A stretch of DNA of 64,000 nucleotides from Denitrobaculum sp965225735 (GCA_965225735.1 CBDDBN010000027.1:372001-436000), one strand, 5' to 3'. Shown: positions 31,552-41,388, numbered from the stretch's first letter. Notes: generated from the letters alone by a model not told the origin. Numbers and translations: made by a program.

Positions 31552-33796
31552 CGGCCTTCTGAGCTGCCAATGCCGCGAGAATACGCGGCGGCGACATGGG
31601 CAGTTCCTTGAGGCGGACGCCCGCGGCGTTGGAGACCGCGTTGGCAATCGCCGCCAGCGGCGGGCAGATCGAGGTTTCGCCAACCCCGCGCACACCGTAG
31701 GGGTGGCCCGGGTTCGGGACCTCGACGATGACCGTGTCGATCATAGGCAGGTCCGAGGCCACCGGGATCCGGTAATCCAGGAAACCGGAGTTCTGCAGCC
31801 GGCCATCGTCGCCGTAGATGTACTCCTCGTTCAGGGCCCAACCGATGCCCTGGGCGGCACCACCCTGGTACTGGCCTTCCACATAGGTCGGATGGATCGC
31901 CTTACCGGCGTCCTGCACCACGGTGTAGCGCACGACCTTGGTCTGACCCGTCTCCTTATCTACCTCGGCATCGACGATGTGAGTGGCGAAGCTGACCCCG
32001 GCGCCTTCCGGCGTGGCTTCGTAGTGGCCGACGATGGGACCGCCCGTCCGGCCCATGCTGCGGGCGATCCTGGCGAGCGACAGTGGCTCGAAGTCGCCGG
32101 CATTCGGACCGGAAGGTTTGGCGTAGCCATCTTCCCAGACCACCGCTTCCTCATCGATGCCCCACTTGGCCGCAGCCCGGGCACAGAGCTTCTTGACGGC
32201 ATCGCGCGCCGCTTTGATGGTCGCGAGACCGCTGGCATAGGTCACGCGGGAGCCGTGGCTGATCTCGTTGTAACCAAGCGTGGCCGTATCGGCGATGGTG
32301 GTGCGGATCTTCTCGTAGGGAATGCCGAGTTCTTCCGCCGCCATCTGTCCCATGGACGCCCGCGATCCCCCGATATCCGGCGTGCCGACGGAAAGGGAGA
32401 CCGTACCGTCTTCGGAGAGTGCCAGCGAAACCGCGGTCTCGCCGCCATGGTTGAACCAGAAGCCGCAGGAGATACCCCGGCCCTGCCCCTCGCCCAGCGG
32501 CGCGGAGTAGTGCGGATGGGCGCTGGCTTGCTCCAGCGTTTCCACCAGGCCGATGCGCTCGAACTTTGGGCCGTAGGAGGCTTTCGTACCTTCCCGCGAC
32601 GCATTGTTCAGCCGGACTTCGATGGGATCGAGGTCCAGCTTGTTGCAGAGTTCGTCGATGACAGACTCGACCGCGAAAGCCGCCATGGGCGAACCGGGCG
32701 CGCGGTAAGCTGCCTGCTTCGGACGGTTGGTGATCACGTCGTAGCCGACCTGATGAACGTTCTCCAGCGCATAAGGCGCGAAGGCGCACATGGCGGTGAA
32801 TTCCATCGGCGCGCCCGGGAAAGCCCCGCCCTGCAGGCGGAAGACACCCTTGGCCGCAGTGATCTTGCCTTCCTTGGTCATGCCGATCTTGATATCGATA
32901 GAGGTCGAGGAGGTCGGCCCGGTCGCCCGGAAAACCTCCGAACGGTTCATCACCAGCTTCACCGGCCGGTTGGCCTTGCGTGAAAGCGCGAGCGCCACCG
33001 GCTCAATGAAGACCGCCGTCTTGCCGCCAAAACCGCCACCGATCTCCGAAGCCGTAACGCGGATCTGACTGGCATCGGTGCCAACCAGCGCCGCGCAGAC
33101 CTTCTGCACATTGAAGTGCCCCTGCGTGCAGCACCAGACCTCACCCTTACCATCCGGGCCCAGCTGCGCCAGACAGGCGTGAGGTTCGATATAACCTTGA
33201 TGGGTCGCTTCGGTCTTGAAGCTATCCTCGATGACAAGGTCGGCCTCGGCGAAGCCTTTCTCCACATCGCCGTGGCCGCTCTCGTGGTAGCGCACGACGT
33301 TCGGATGCATACCTTCGGGCACAGAGCTGTCCGCGGTGCCCGCGCGGATGACCGGCGCATCGGCTTCCATGGCCTGATCCACGTCAGTTACGTGCGGCAA
33401 CAGTTCGTATTCCACCTCGATCAGCTTGGCGGCATCCCGCGCAGCAAGCGCCGTAGTGGCTGCCACCGCAGCAACGGCATGTCCGTCATAGAGCGCGGTG
33501 TCACCAGCCATGACGTTCTCGAGGATGTTCCAGTTCTCCCCCGTCAGACCTTCGGCGAAATCGTCGCGGGTGACCACAGCCTTCACGCCCTTCATGGCTT
33601 CGGCCTTGGCGCTGTCGATCTTCAGGATCTTTGCATGGGCATGGGGTGAGCGGACGATGGCCGCATGCAGCATGCCGGGCGCGGAGGCGTCGGCGCCGAA
33701 CTTCGCGCGGCCGGTGACCTTGTCCACGCCGTCGGGCCGCTTCGGGCGGGTACCGACAACCTTGAATCCGTTTGTCATACTTCCGTCGGGAGCCAT
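31544..33796 (-). CDS. xanthine-dehydrogenase-family molybdopterin-binding subunit
   Basis: The 750-residue catalytic subunit of an aerobic molybdenum hydroxylase. It starts KRPDGVDKVTGRAKFGAD and has GGGFGGKT (Mo-cofactor loop), QAAYRAPGSPMAAFAVES in the substrate/cofactor channel and GVRGVGETSICPP, whose Glu is the proposed base next to Mo. AYRAPGSP differs from the AYxCSFR loop of form I CO dehydrogenase, so a heterocycle- or aldehyde-type substrate is more likely. ATG 33796 overlaps the Fe-S gene stop as TGATG. The operon order is FAD, Fe-S, Mo subunit, MoaD. Confidence 0.93.
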   Translation of the reverse strand: MAPDGSMTNGFKVVGTRPKRPDGVDKVTGRAKFGADASAPGMLHAAIVRSPHAHAKILKIDSAKAEAMKGVKAVVTRDDFAEGLTGENWNILENVMAGDTALYDGHAVAAVAATTALAARDAAKLIEVEYELLPHVTDVDQAMEADAPVIRAGTADSSVPEGMHPNVVRYHESGHGDVEKGFAEADLVIEDSFKTEATHQGYIEPHACLAQLGPDGKGEVWCCTQGHFNVQKVCAALVGTDASQIRVTASEIGGGFGGKTAVFIEPVALALSRKANRPVKLVMNRSEVFRATGPTSSTSIDIKIGMTKEGKITAAKGVFRLQGGAFPGAPMEFTAMCAFAPYALENVHQVGYDVITNRPKQAAYRAPGSPMAAFAVESVIDELCNKLDLDPIEVRLNNASREGTKASYGPKFERIGLVETLEQASAHPHYSAPLGEGQGRGISCGFWFNHGGETAVSLALSEDGTVSLSVGTPDIGGSRASMGQMAAEELGIPYEKIRTTIADTATLGYNEISHGSRVTYASGLATIKAARDAVKKLCARAAAKWGIDEEAVVWEDGYAKPSGPNAGDFEPLSLARIARSMGRTGGPIVGHYEATPEGAGVSFATHIVDAEVDKETGQTKVVRYTVVQDAGKAIHPTYVEGQYQGGAAQGIGWALNEEYIYGDDGRLQNSGFLDYRIPVASDLPMIDTVIVEVPNPGHPYGVRGVGETSICPPLAAIANAVSNAAGVRLKELPMSPPRILAALAAQKADG

Positions 33797-34275
33797 CACG
33801 ATGCCTTTCTGAGGTCAGCGGCCGTATCCATCACGGCGCGGATGATCTTGTCGTAACCGGTGCAGCGGCAGAGGTTCCCCGCCAGCCAATAGCGCACCTC
33901 GGTCTCGGTCGGGTCCGGGTTCTTTTCCAGCAACGCCTTGGTCGCCACCAGGATACCCGGCGTGCAGACACCGCACTGCAGCGCGGCGTACTCGATGAAC
34001 TTCTCCTGCAAGGGATGCAGGGTTTCACCATCGGCAATACCTTCCACGGTATCGATGGACTTACCCTCAGCCTCAGCGCCAAGCATCAGGCAGGAACAGA
34101 CCAGCCGGCCATCGACGGTCACGGAACAGGCGCCGCAGTCACCGGTGCCGCAGCCTTCCTTGGCGCCGGTCAGGGCCAGCCGGTCACGCAGTACGTCAAG
34201 CAGGGTCTCGCGCGGGTCGCAGAGGAACTCGACCTCGTCGCCGTTAACAGTCGTCGTTACGTGAATATTGCTCAT
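33796..34275 (-). CDS. [2Fe-2S] subunit of the molybdenum hydroxylase
   Basis: A 159-residue electron-transfer subunit with two [2Fe-2S] clusters. The plant-type ferredoxin part has GAKEGCGTGDCGACSV and RLVCSCLM. The helical C-terminal part has QCGVCTPGIL and NLCRCTGYDKII, as in CoxS/XdhC-like chains. It passes electrons from the molybdenum site to the FAD subunit. Start and stop overlap the neighbours as TGATG on both sides, indicating tight coupling. ATG 34275. Confidence 0.96.
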   Translation of the reverse strand: MSNIHVTTTVNGDEVEFLCDPRETLLDVLRDRLALTGAKEGCGTGDCGACSVTVDGRLVCSCLMLGAEAEGKSIDTVEGIADGETLHPLQEKFIEYAALQCGVCTPGILVATKALLEKNPDPTETEVRYWLAGNLCRCTGYDKIIRAVMDTAADLRKAS

Positions 34276-35132
34276 CAGGCACTCCCCGCACGGTCGTAAG
34301 CAATCTTGGCGGCGCGCTTCGCGAGGACGCCGGCCACATGGGTGCGGAATTCGACGGTTCCGCGCTTGTCGTTAATCGGACTACAGGCGGCGGAGGCAGC
34401 CGCGGCCAGTCCCTCAAGCGCCGCGTCATCCAGCTCGCTGCCGATCAGGGCCTGCGCGGCCGCTTCGACCAGCAGCACCGTCGGCGCGACCGCGCCCAGC
34501 GAGACACGGGCTTCGGAGATCTTCGCACCCTCGCGCCGCAGACTGACGCCGCAGCCGACCACAGCGATGTCCATCTCGGTGCGCGGGATAAATCGCAGGT
34601 AGGCATCGCCGGCGTTTTCGCCCCGCGCCGGCAGATGCACGGCACTCACGACCTCGCCCTTCTCCAGGCTGGTGCGGCCCGGTCCGGTCGGAACGTCTTC
34701 GACAGCAATCGTGCGCGTACCCGAGGGTCCGACCACCGAAATCGACGCTCCAGCGGCAACCATAGCCGGCACGCTGTCTGCGGCGGGAGAGCCGTTGCAG
34801 AGATTGCCCACCAAGGTCGCACGACCTTGAATCTGGGTCGAACCGATCAAGTCCATCGCCTCGACCACCCCGGGCCACTCCTTGGAGAGCTCTGGGTGCT
34901 CGGTCATCTCTGCGCCTGAGACGGCCGCGCCGATCCGCCAGCCACCGTCTTCACGGACGATATCCTTCACGCCGTCGATATGCTTGATGTCGATCAGCAC
35001 GTCAGGCGTCACCATGTCCGAGCGCAACTGCACCAGAACGTCCGTGCCGCCCGCTAGAAAGCGCGTGACCCCTTCCGCCTTGGCGGCAATCGCGGCGGCA
35101 TCGTCAAAACTGCCGGGCGTATGATATTGCAT
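34275..35132 (-). CDS. FAD-binding subunit of the molybdenum hydroxylase
   Basis: The 285-residue CoxM-like flavoprotein chain. FLAGGTDVLVQLR is the FAD pyrophosphate loop and TLVGNLCNGSPAADSVPAM the second FAD motif, followed by the C-terminal CO_deh_flav_C domain (RVSLGAVAPTVLLVEAA). ATG 35132 starts MQYHTPGSFDDAA behind GAGGAG, the usual family start. First gene of the four-gene minus-strand operon, so the promoter lies in 35133-35464. Confidence 0.95.
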   Translation of the reverse strand: MQYHTPGSFDDAAAIAAKAEGVTRFLAGGTDVLVQLRSDMVTPDVLIDIKHIDGVKDIVREDGGWRIGAAVSGAEMTEHPELSKEWPGVVEAMDLIGSTQIQGRATLVGNLCNGSPAADSVPAMVAAGASISVVGPSGTRTIAVEDVPTGPGRTSLEKGEVVSAVHLPARGENAGDAYLRFIPRTEMDIAVVGCGVSLRREGAKISEARVSLGAVAPTVLLVEAAAQALIGSELDDAALEGLAAAASAACSPINDKRGTVEFRTHVAGVLAKRAAKIAYDRAGSA

Positions 35133-35464
35133 AGCTCCTCCTGGCGCCCGTGGGCGCGTCTCCCTTCCGCCGTGTCGCTCCGGTCGAAACACGCAGCAGA
35201 ACGATTCTGTTGTTATCTTTTGGCCCGCCGGGCCACCTCTTGGAACAGACTCCAACCTCAGGTGCGAAGGTGTCACGAACCGCAGGAAAACGGCAAGTCA
35301 CAAAACAACCTGATGGTTCATATTGGCCGTCTTTTCAGCTGCTACGGCGAATTTGATTGGTCCTGCTTCCGGGTCAGCCTATCTTAGCATTTGTAATGCC
35401 GGTGCAAAGTGCAGGTTATGGCTGGTTCACGAAACGATAAATCCAGGCTCGGAGGCATAAGACC
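35133..35464. other. divergent intergenic region, molybdenum hydroxylase operon / DUF6152 gene
   Basis: This 332-base non-coding stretch separates the divergent FAD subunit and DUF6152 genes and must hold both promoters. Base composition falls towards AT near 35330-35400. No clear palindrome, RNA gene or conserved small frame was found. Confidence 0.5.
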
Positions 35465-35845
35465 ATGGCGACTAGGCGGCAGTTCCTGATTGGCGGTACC
35501 GCGATCCTTGGATGGACGCTCATGGGTTCGGTGACCGCTCAGGCCCATCACGGCTGGCGCTGGACCGAAGACGGCAACTTCGAATTGGTCGGGTTGATCA
35601 AAACTGTCAACCTGGGCAATCCACATGGTGTGCTCACGGTCGATGCCGAAGGCGAAGTCTGGATCGTCGAGGTCGGCCAGCCCTGGCGCAACGAACGGGC
35701 CGGCCTGACCGACGAGATGTTCGCCATCGGGCGGGAGATCACCGTCTCCGGACAACGCTCTGCCGATCCCGCGGAAAAACTCATGAAGGCCGAGCGGATC
35801 ATCTTCGACGGCACGCTCCACGACCTTTATCCGGATCGGGATTGA
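35465..35845 (+). CDS. DUF6152-family exported protein
   Basis: A 126-residue protein with a twin-arginine-like leader (MATRRQFLIGGTAILGWTL) cleaved near AQA-HHG. The mature protein opens with HHGWRWTEDGNFELVGLI and continues VNLGNPHGVLTVDAEGEVWIVEVGQPWRNERAGL, the hallmark of DUF6152, proposed metal- or ligand-binding OB-like proteins. Function unknown. A membrane protein gene follows after 56 bases, a pairing commonly seen for this family. Confidence 0.85.
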   Translation: MATRRQFLIGGTAILGWTLMGSVTAQAHHGWRWTEDGNFELVGLIKTVNLGNPHGVLTVDAEGEVWIVEVGQPWRNERAGLTDEMFAIGREITVSGQRSADPAEKLMKAERIIFDGTLHDLYPDRD

Positions 35846-35901
35846 GGCGCTTTCTAAGACCGGCGCGCAAGTCGGGTCACCAGATGGCGCGCGCCTGATC
35901 C

Positions 35902-36402
35902 ATGGAACTCTCGCCTTTCTTACTTGAGACACTGCAGGCGTTTCAGGACATGGACCTGCCCGCCGCCCTGCGGGCTTCGCGCTGGGTCTACCCTCTGGTC
36001 AACGCCGCTCACATCCTCGGGCTTGCTGTCTTATTCGGCGCTATCTTGCCCCTCGACCTCCGGCTGTTGGGACTCTGGCCCTCCCTACCTCTTCGGCCGC
36101 TGATCCGCATTCTGGTCCCGGTTTCCCTCTGCGGACTCGGCGTAGCGGTGATCAGCGGCACGCTGCTCTTCTCGGTCAGCGCCGTGAAATACGCCACTAC
36201 GCCGCTGTTCCAGATCAAAATGCTGCTGATTCTTGCGGCCCTGGCCAACGCGCTGTTGCTCCGGCGCGCCGCCGGCTGGGCCGCGACCGAAGGACGGGAT
36301 AACTTTGGAACTGACGCCCGCTTACGTCTTGCGGGCGGACTTTCGATCCTGCTCTGGCTGGCAGCGATCCTCTCTGGGCGCTTTCTGGCTTACATTCTGT
36401 AG
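35902..36402 (+). CDS. four-helix membrane protein (DUF6644/DUF2214-like)
   Basis: A 166-residue inner-membrane protein with about four hydrophobic helices, containing SRWVYPLVNAAHILGLAVLFGAILPLDLRLLG (about residues 26-57) and FQIKMLLILAALANALLLRR. The His in NAAHILG is conserved in related DUF6644/DUF2214-like proteins and could bind heme or metal. It lies downstream of the DUF6152 gene on the same strand and probably works with it. Confidence 0.75.
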   Translation: MELSPFLLETLQAFQDMDLPAALRASRWVYPLVNAAHILGLAVLFGAILPLDLRLLGLWPSLPLRPLIRILVPVSLCGLGVAVISGTLLFSVSAVKYATTPLFQIKMLLILAALANALLLRRAAGWAATEGRDNFGTDARLRLAGGLSILLWLAAILSGRFLAYIL

Positions 36403-36435
36403 CAAAAGCGAACGAGGGAATGTTCGAAAGGGGAA

Positions 36436-36511
<76 letters not shown>

Positions 36512-36665
36512 CAAGAGGCGGGGTAATAGCAAAGCACTAAGGCTTTGTCGAGGGCTTCGGCACCGAAAAAACGCGTCTCGGCACTTTTCCGAAAGCTTGG
36601 CGTCGCTTTTCTGGAGGAAACCAGGCCTCAAACCAACGCCACAGGACCTTCGGTTCAGGGTCGTC

Positions 36666-37823
36666 CTAAAGCTGCTCCGACATCCCGCGCCGCGAGATAA
36701 AGGTGTCTCGATGGACATAGACGGAGATCACCAGCCCCAGCCCCACCATCACTGTCAGCATGGCGGTACCGCCGTAGGAGATCAGCGGCAGAGGCACCCC
36801 GACCACCGGGATCAGACCCATCACCATGGCGATGTTGATGAAGACATAGAGGAAAAGGTTGGTGGTCAGGCCGATGGCCAACAGGCGGCCGAACTGGTTG
36901 CGCGCGCGCAGGGCAATCGCGATGCCATAGATGATCAGCAGGATGTAGAGCCCCATGAGCGCGAGGCCACCGACCATGCCGAACTCCTCGGCCAGCATCG
37001 TGAAGATGAAGTCGGTCTGTTTCTCGGGCAGGAAGTTCAGATGGCTTTGCGAGCCGAGCAGGAAGCCCTTGCCGAACATACCGCCCGATCCCAGGGCGAT
37101 CATGGCCTGCATGATGTGATAGCCGGTGCCGAGCGGATCGGTTTCCGGGTTCATGAACGTCATGACCCGGGCCTTTTGATATTCGTGCAGGAACTGCCAG
37201 CCGATGGGGATTGCAGCAAGCCCCGCTGCCCCGACCAGTGCAAACTTCCACAGCCGCACGCCGGCGCAGAAGAAGACCGCACCTGCTGCCATCACCAACA
37301 TGACCGTGGTGCCCAGATCCGGCTGTTTCAAGACCAGCGCCGCCGGCGCGGCGATCAGCAGAAGCGGCACCAGCAGATAGGTAGGCCGGCCGATATCTTC
37401 TACGGAAACGCCGTTGAAATAACGCGCGAGAGCAAGGATCAGGCAGACCTTCATCACTTCCGAAGGCTGTAGCTGAATGACTTTGAGGTCAATCCAGCGC
37501 TGCGCGCCCATACCCACGGTGCCCATGACCTCGACAGCGACGAGCAGGATCAGCGCCACGAAGTACATGGCATAGGCGTAGCGGAACCAGATGCGGATAT
37601 CGATCAGCGCGACCGTCAGCATCACAGCGAGGCCAAGCCCGAAACGAACCGCCTGGCGCGAGGCCCAGGGATCGACATTCCCATTGCCAGCCGAAAAGAG
37701 CATCGCGAAACCGACGGCAAAGATCATCAGCACCAGAAAGACCATGCCCCAGTTGATCGACCAGACCTTCTGACTGAGGGTGAGGCCCGTACCGCCCGAC
37801 ATGCTGCTGAAACGTCCCGCCAC
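36666..37823 (-). CDS. rodA: rod-shape peptidoglycan glycosyltransferase RodA
   Basis: A 385-residue SEDS-family polymerase with about ten transmembrane helices that polymerises lipid II during cell elongation together with PBP2. Visible marks are RWIDLKVIQLQPSEVMKVCLILALARYF, with the QPSE motif, QPDLGTTVMLVMAAGAVFF and GVPLPLISYGGTAMLTVM near the end (the boundary motif PLISYGG is universal). It starts two bases after the PBP2 stop and ends the five-gene wall cluster. Confidence 0.97.
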   Translation of the reverse strand: MAGRFSSMSGGTGLTLSQKVWSINWGMVFLVLMIFAVGFAMLFSAGNGNVDPWASRQAVRFGLGLAVMLTVALIDIRIWFRYAYAMYFVALILLVAVEVMGTVGMGAQRWIDLKVIQLQPSEVMKVCLILALARYFNGVSVEDIGRPTYLLVPLLLIAAPAALVLKQPDLGTTVMLVMAAGAVFFCAGVRLWKFALVGAAGLAAIPIGWQFLHEYQKARVMTFMNPETDPLGTGYHIMQAMIALGSGGMFGKGFLLGSQSHLNFLPEKQTDFIFTMLAEEFGMVGGLALMGLYILLIIYGIAIALRARNQFGRLLAIGLTTNLFLYVFINIAMVMGLIPVVGVPLPLISYGGTAMLTVMVGLGLVISVYVHRDTFISRRGMSEQL

Positions 37824-37825
37824 GA

Positions 37826-39709
37826 TCAGGTCTCCTGTCCGGGTGTTTGTACCTGCAGATGGAAAGCCGGCGTGCCGGAGGGGTCCCGGCGCTGGGTCTC
37901 GGTCAGAATGTCACGCACGATCGGCGCCGCCGTCTTGGAGCCACCGCCACCATGTTCGACAATCACGGCACAGGCATAGCGTGGATTATGAACAGGCGCA
38001 TAACCGACAAAGAGCGCATGGTCGCGACGGCGCCAGGGCAGGTCTTCGTTTTTGAACACGCCCGCCGCACGCTCCGCCAAGGTAATCCGCCGGACCTGTG
38101 AGGTGCCAGTCTTGCCGGCCATCTCCCAGCCCTCTTCCTTGATTCGCGCTTTGTAAGCCGTTCCGCGCCGGTTGTTGGTCACCGCATCCAAGGAGTTGTG
38201 GATGATCCGCAGATGTTCGGCCGGAATGCCCAAGGGTTCAAACACTGGATCCGGATCCGCTACGCCACCGGTTTCGTCATTGAAGCCTCTGGTCAGGCGC
38301 GGAGTCACCTTGAGGCCGGATGCAAGACGGGCCGTCATGGTCGCCAGTTGCAGCGGCGTCGAGAGAACGAAACCCTGCCCAATGGAGGCCACCAGGGTTT
38401 CACCGCCCTGCCAGGGTTCGCCCACGTTGGCGAGTTTCCAGGCCTTGGTGGGCACCACACCGGAGCGTTCTCCCGGCAGGTCGATACCGACCGTCTGCCC
38501 CAAACCCAGTTGATTGGCCATGGCCGCAATCTTGTCGACGCCGATACGCCGGGCGATGTCGTAGAAGTAGACGTCGCAGGAATGCTGAATGCCACGGACC
38601 AGATCCATCCAGCCATGACCGCCGCGTTTCCAACAGTGGAACTTCGAATTGCCCAGGCGCATGGAGCCGGGACAGAAGACGGAATGCTGCGCCCCGATGC
38701 CCTCCTTCATGGCCGCCAGGGCGACAATCATCTTAAAGGTCGAACCTGGCGCATAGGCGCCGGCAATGGCCTTGTTCGTGAGGGGAGAGAGGTGATCCTT
38801 GACCAGGCCGTTCCATTCCCGGGTCGAAAGCCCGCGATTGAAGGCCGCCGGATCGTAGCTGGGGACCGACCCCATTGCGAGGACGTCACCGTTCTTGATG
38901 TCCATCACGACGCAAGCAGCAGAGAGTTCGCTCATCAGGCGCTGCTGCACGAAGGTCTGCAGACCTGCATCGATGGTCAGCACCGCGTCGCGCCCGGGCT
39001 CACCTTCATCCCGCGACAGCTCGCGGATGACACGGCCATAGGCGTTGACTTCGAGGTGACTGTTGCCCTGCTTGCCGCGCAGGATCAGGTCATGCTGCTT
39101 TTCGAGGCCATTCTTGCCGATGCGAAAGCCCGGCAGCTCCAGGAGCGGGTCGCCCGTCAGGTCTTTTTCCGACACGGCGGCGACATAACCCAATGTGTGC
39201 GCCATCGCCGGACCGTAAGGGTAGAACCGTGTCTGCCCCACTTCGATGCTGGCACCAGAAAGATCGGCAGCATTCACCGAGATCTTGCTGACCTCTTCCC
39301 AGCTCAGGTTGTCACGAACGGTGACCGGCACGAAGGCGCGCTTACGCTTGACCTCACGCAGCACCCGTTTGAAATCATGTTCCGAGAGGGAGATAAACTT
39401 GCCCAGCGCATCCAGAGTCGCCTCGACATCGGGCGTCTGTTCGCGCACCAGAACCAGACGGTAATTCTGCTCATTGACCGCCAGTTCGACCCCGAAGCGG
39501 TCAAGGATCCGTCCGCGCGGCGGCGGCAAAACACGCAGGTTGATCCGATTGTCTTCGGCCAGGGTCTTGTAAGTGTCGGACTTCAGGATCTGCAGATAGT
39601 ACATGCGCCCGGCAAGCGTCGAGAACAGCAGCGCCTGACCGCCGGCCAGAAACAGGGCGCGGCGCGAAAAGGTTTTGGACTTGCTGCTATCGTCGTGGTT
39701 CTGGGCCAT
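37826..39709 (-). CDS. mrdA: penicillin-binding protein 2
   Basis: The 627-residue class B transpeptidase of the elongasome. It has a cytoplasmic N-terminus, one anchor helix (about residues 15-36), the PBP dimer domain with ILDRFGVELAVN, and the transpeptidase domain. The active-site Ser323 is in GSTFK (Ser-x-x-Lys), and the KTG box is in MAGKTGTSQVRR. It cross-links glycan made by RodA. Located between mreD and rodA in the usual alphaproteobacterial order. Confidence 0.97.
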   Translation of the reverse strand: MAQNHDDSSKSKTFSRRALFLAGGQALLFSTLAGRMYYLQILKSDTYKTLAEDNRINLRVLPPPRGRILDRFGVELAVNEQNYRLVLVREQTPDVEATLDALGKFISLSEHDFKRVLREVKRKRAFVPVTVRDNLSWEEVSKISVNAADLSGASIEVGQTRFYPYGPAMAHTLGYVAAVSEKDLTGDPLLELPGFRIGKNGLEKQHDLILRGKQGNSHLEVNAYGRVIRELSRDEGEPGRDAVLTIDAGLQTFVQQRLMSELSAACVVMDIKNGDVLAMGSVPSYDPAAFNRGLSTREWNGLVKDHLSPLTNKAIAGAYAPGSTFKMIVALAAMKEGIGAQHSVFCPGSMRLGNSKFHCWKRGGHGWMDLVRGIQHSCDVYFYDIARRIGVDKIAAMANQLGLGQTVGIDLPGERSGVVPTKAWKLANVGEPWQGGETLVASIGQGFVLSTPLQLATMTARLASGLKVTPRLTRGFNDETGGVADPDPVFEPLGIPAEHLRIIHNSLDAVTNNRRGTAYKARIKEEGWEMAGKTGTSQVRRITLAERAAGVFKNEDLPWRRRDHALFVGYAPVHNPRYACAVIVEHGGGGSKTAAPIVRDILTETQRRDPSGTPAFHLQVQTPGQET

Positions 39710-39808
39710 GCCCGGCTTATCCGTTACACCCGTGATCCATTACAGTCTCGACCGCTCTCCGCGCCTCCGGGTTAGGCGGGTGCGGCCTTACAACACTACG
39801 CAGCGCCC

Positions 39809-40318
39809 TCAGCGCAAAAACAACCTCTGCCCATGGACAAAGAGCCAGGTAAAGCAGGGATAGACCGCCAGCGTCATGAGATATTGGAAGGTCGCCGGCT
39901 TATGCTCTACCAGGGTCGCAGTCGATAGACTGGTCAGCAGCCACATCATGAAGAAGGCGAAGAGCGCGACCAGCGCGAAGATGCTCCAAATAACGACAAA
40001 AGACGCGCTGGTAAAGAAGCGCGCTTGCGAAATCACCAGATGGCGCACCAGAAGCAAAGCGATGCTTCCCACACCGAGCATAGCGCCACTGAGCAGGTCC
40101 TGAGTCACACCGATCGCAAAGACCGCCCAGATCGGCATCAGGTCCGGCCGATGAATGGTCCAGTAGTAGACCGCAATCAGCGACAGTGACGGAATGATGG
40201 GGGCCAGATCCGGAATCCGAAGAGGCACCATAGAAGCAAGTATCAGAAGCAGCGTCGCGGTGACGGGAAACATGCTGCGGGCGATGGCATCCAGGCGCTG
40301 CCAAAGGGTGAGTTTCAC
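39809..40318 (-). CDS. mreD: rod-shape protein MreD
   Basis: A 169-residue integral membrane protein with about five helices, matching MreD: FPVTATLLLILASMVPLRIPDLAPIIPSLSLIAVYYWTIHRPDLMP and IWAVFAIGVTQDLLSGAMLGVGSIALLLV (given by boundaries; the GxxxDLLSGxxLG core is diagnostic). It links MreC to the membrane part of the elongasome. It overlaps the mreC end by four bases. A 99-base gap separates it from mrdA. Confidence 0.93.
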   Translation of the reverse strand: MKLTLWQRLDAIARSMFPVTATLLLILASMVPLRIPDLAPIIPSLSLIAVYYWTIHRPDLMPIWAVFAIGVTQDLLSGAMLGVGSIALLLVRHLVISQARFFTSASFVVIWSIFALVALFAFFMMWLLTSLSTATLVEHKPATFQYLMTLAVYPCFTWLFVHGQRLFLR

Positions 40319-41280
40319 CGCGCCGGCTCCGTCGCAGTCGTGGCCGCAGTCGCGGCTTCGTTAGATTCAGCCGCCGTCCCACTTTGCGCCGCGGCTTTGT
40401 TCTGTCCCCTGGCCTGCGCAACACCGTCTTCAGTGGAGGAAAGAATGCGCGGAAGCTCATAGTCGACCAGCCGCAGGAACTCCAGGTGAGACCAGTCCAC
40501 ATAGGGTTCGACCCGAACTTCGTTCTCACGAACCTCGGTGACCACACCGATCGGCAGACCGCTCGGGAAGGCGCCGCCATGACCGGAAGTGACCACCCGG
40601 TCGCCAACCCGGATCTGAACGCCCGGGCTGAAGTACAGCAGTTCGGGCATCGGCGAATTGTCGCCGGCAAGCACGGCACGGTCACGGGCCTGTCCGACCA
40701 GTACCGGAATCCGGCTGTTCATATCGGTGACCAGCAGAATGCGCGCTGCACGGCGACCGGTCTCGGCGACACGGCCCGCCAGGCCTTTGCCAGTCAGGGC
40801 CGCCTGCCCTTTCGCCACGCCGTCTCGGGTGCCAGCGCTGACCAGCACCGAACGCACGAAGGCCCCGCCCTGGTCGCCGATCACGCGCGCGGTGATGTAG
40901 CGAGTACGGGGTTCGATTGCCAATTCGTTGAGATCGCGCAGCAGCCGGTTTTCGTCTTCCAAACGTTGGGCCGCAGCCCGCCACTGCAACAGCCGTTCGT
41001 TTTCTTGCCGCAAAGCCTCGTTGGCCGCGCGAACCTCCATCAGCTCGCGGGCATTGACGATGGCATCGGAAACCGTGGCCACAGGGCTGGTCGCCAGCTC
41101 GAGCAAAGGCGCGACCGCGTCATTGACGGCCGTCCGCACCCGCTCGACAGCCGGTGTGTTTGCCCGTCCTAGAATGAGAAGAACGATCGCCAGAGCGAAA
41201 AAGACAATAAAAGCGGACCGCTGTGCCCAAGCCCTCAAAGGGGTGGCAAGGCCGAGTACATTACCCGAACGTTTGTTCAC
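40315..41280 (-). CDS. mreC: rod-shape-determining protein MreC
   Basis: A 321-residue bitopic protein: a cytoplasmic N-terminus, one transmembrane helix (about residues 20-40, SAFIVFFALAIVLLILG) and a coiled coil with RAANEALRQENERLLQWRAAAQRLEDENRLLRDL (about residues 80-113). Two periplasmic beta domains follow, with ITARVIGDQGGAFVRSVLVSAG and DRVVTSGHGGAFPSGLPIGVV. The C-terminal tail is Ala/Thr-rich and probably disordered. It scaffolds PBP2 and MreB. Confidence 0.96.
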   Translation of the reverse strand: MNKRSGNVLGLATPLRAWAQRSAFIVFFALAIVLLILGRANTPAVERVRTAVNDAVAPLLELATSPVATVSDAIVNARELMEVRAANEALRQENERLLQWRAAAQRLEDENRLLRDLNELAIEPRTRYITARVIGDQGGAFVRSVLVSAGTRDGVAKGQAALTGKGLAGRVAETGRRAARILLVTDMNSRIPVLVGQARDRAVLAGDNSPMPELLYFSPGVQIRVGDRVVTSGHGGAFPSGLPIGVVTEVRENEVRVEPYVDWSHLEFLRLVDYELPRILSSTEDGVAQARGQNKAAAQSGTAAESNEAATAATTATEPAR

Positions 41281-41388
41281 AACGGCTCCCGATCGCCAAA
41301 CGGTCCGCTTAAAGACCGCCGATAAGCATCTGATTCTTTATAACAAGGTTAAAATATTAAGCCTAATAAATAAAGAAACTATTGACGT

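Noticed and set aside
38198..39775. Open frame of about 525 codons opposite mrdA
   Set aside because: Antisense shadow of PBP2, without recognisable domains.
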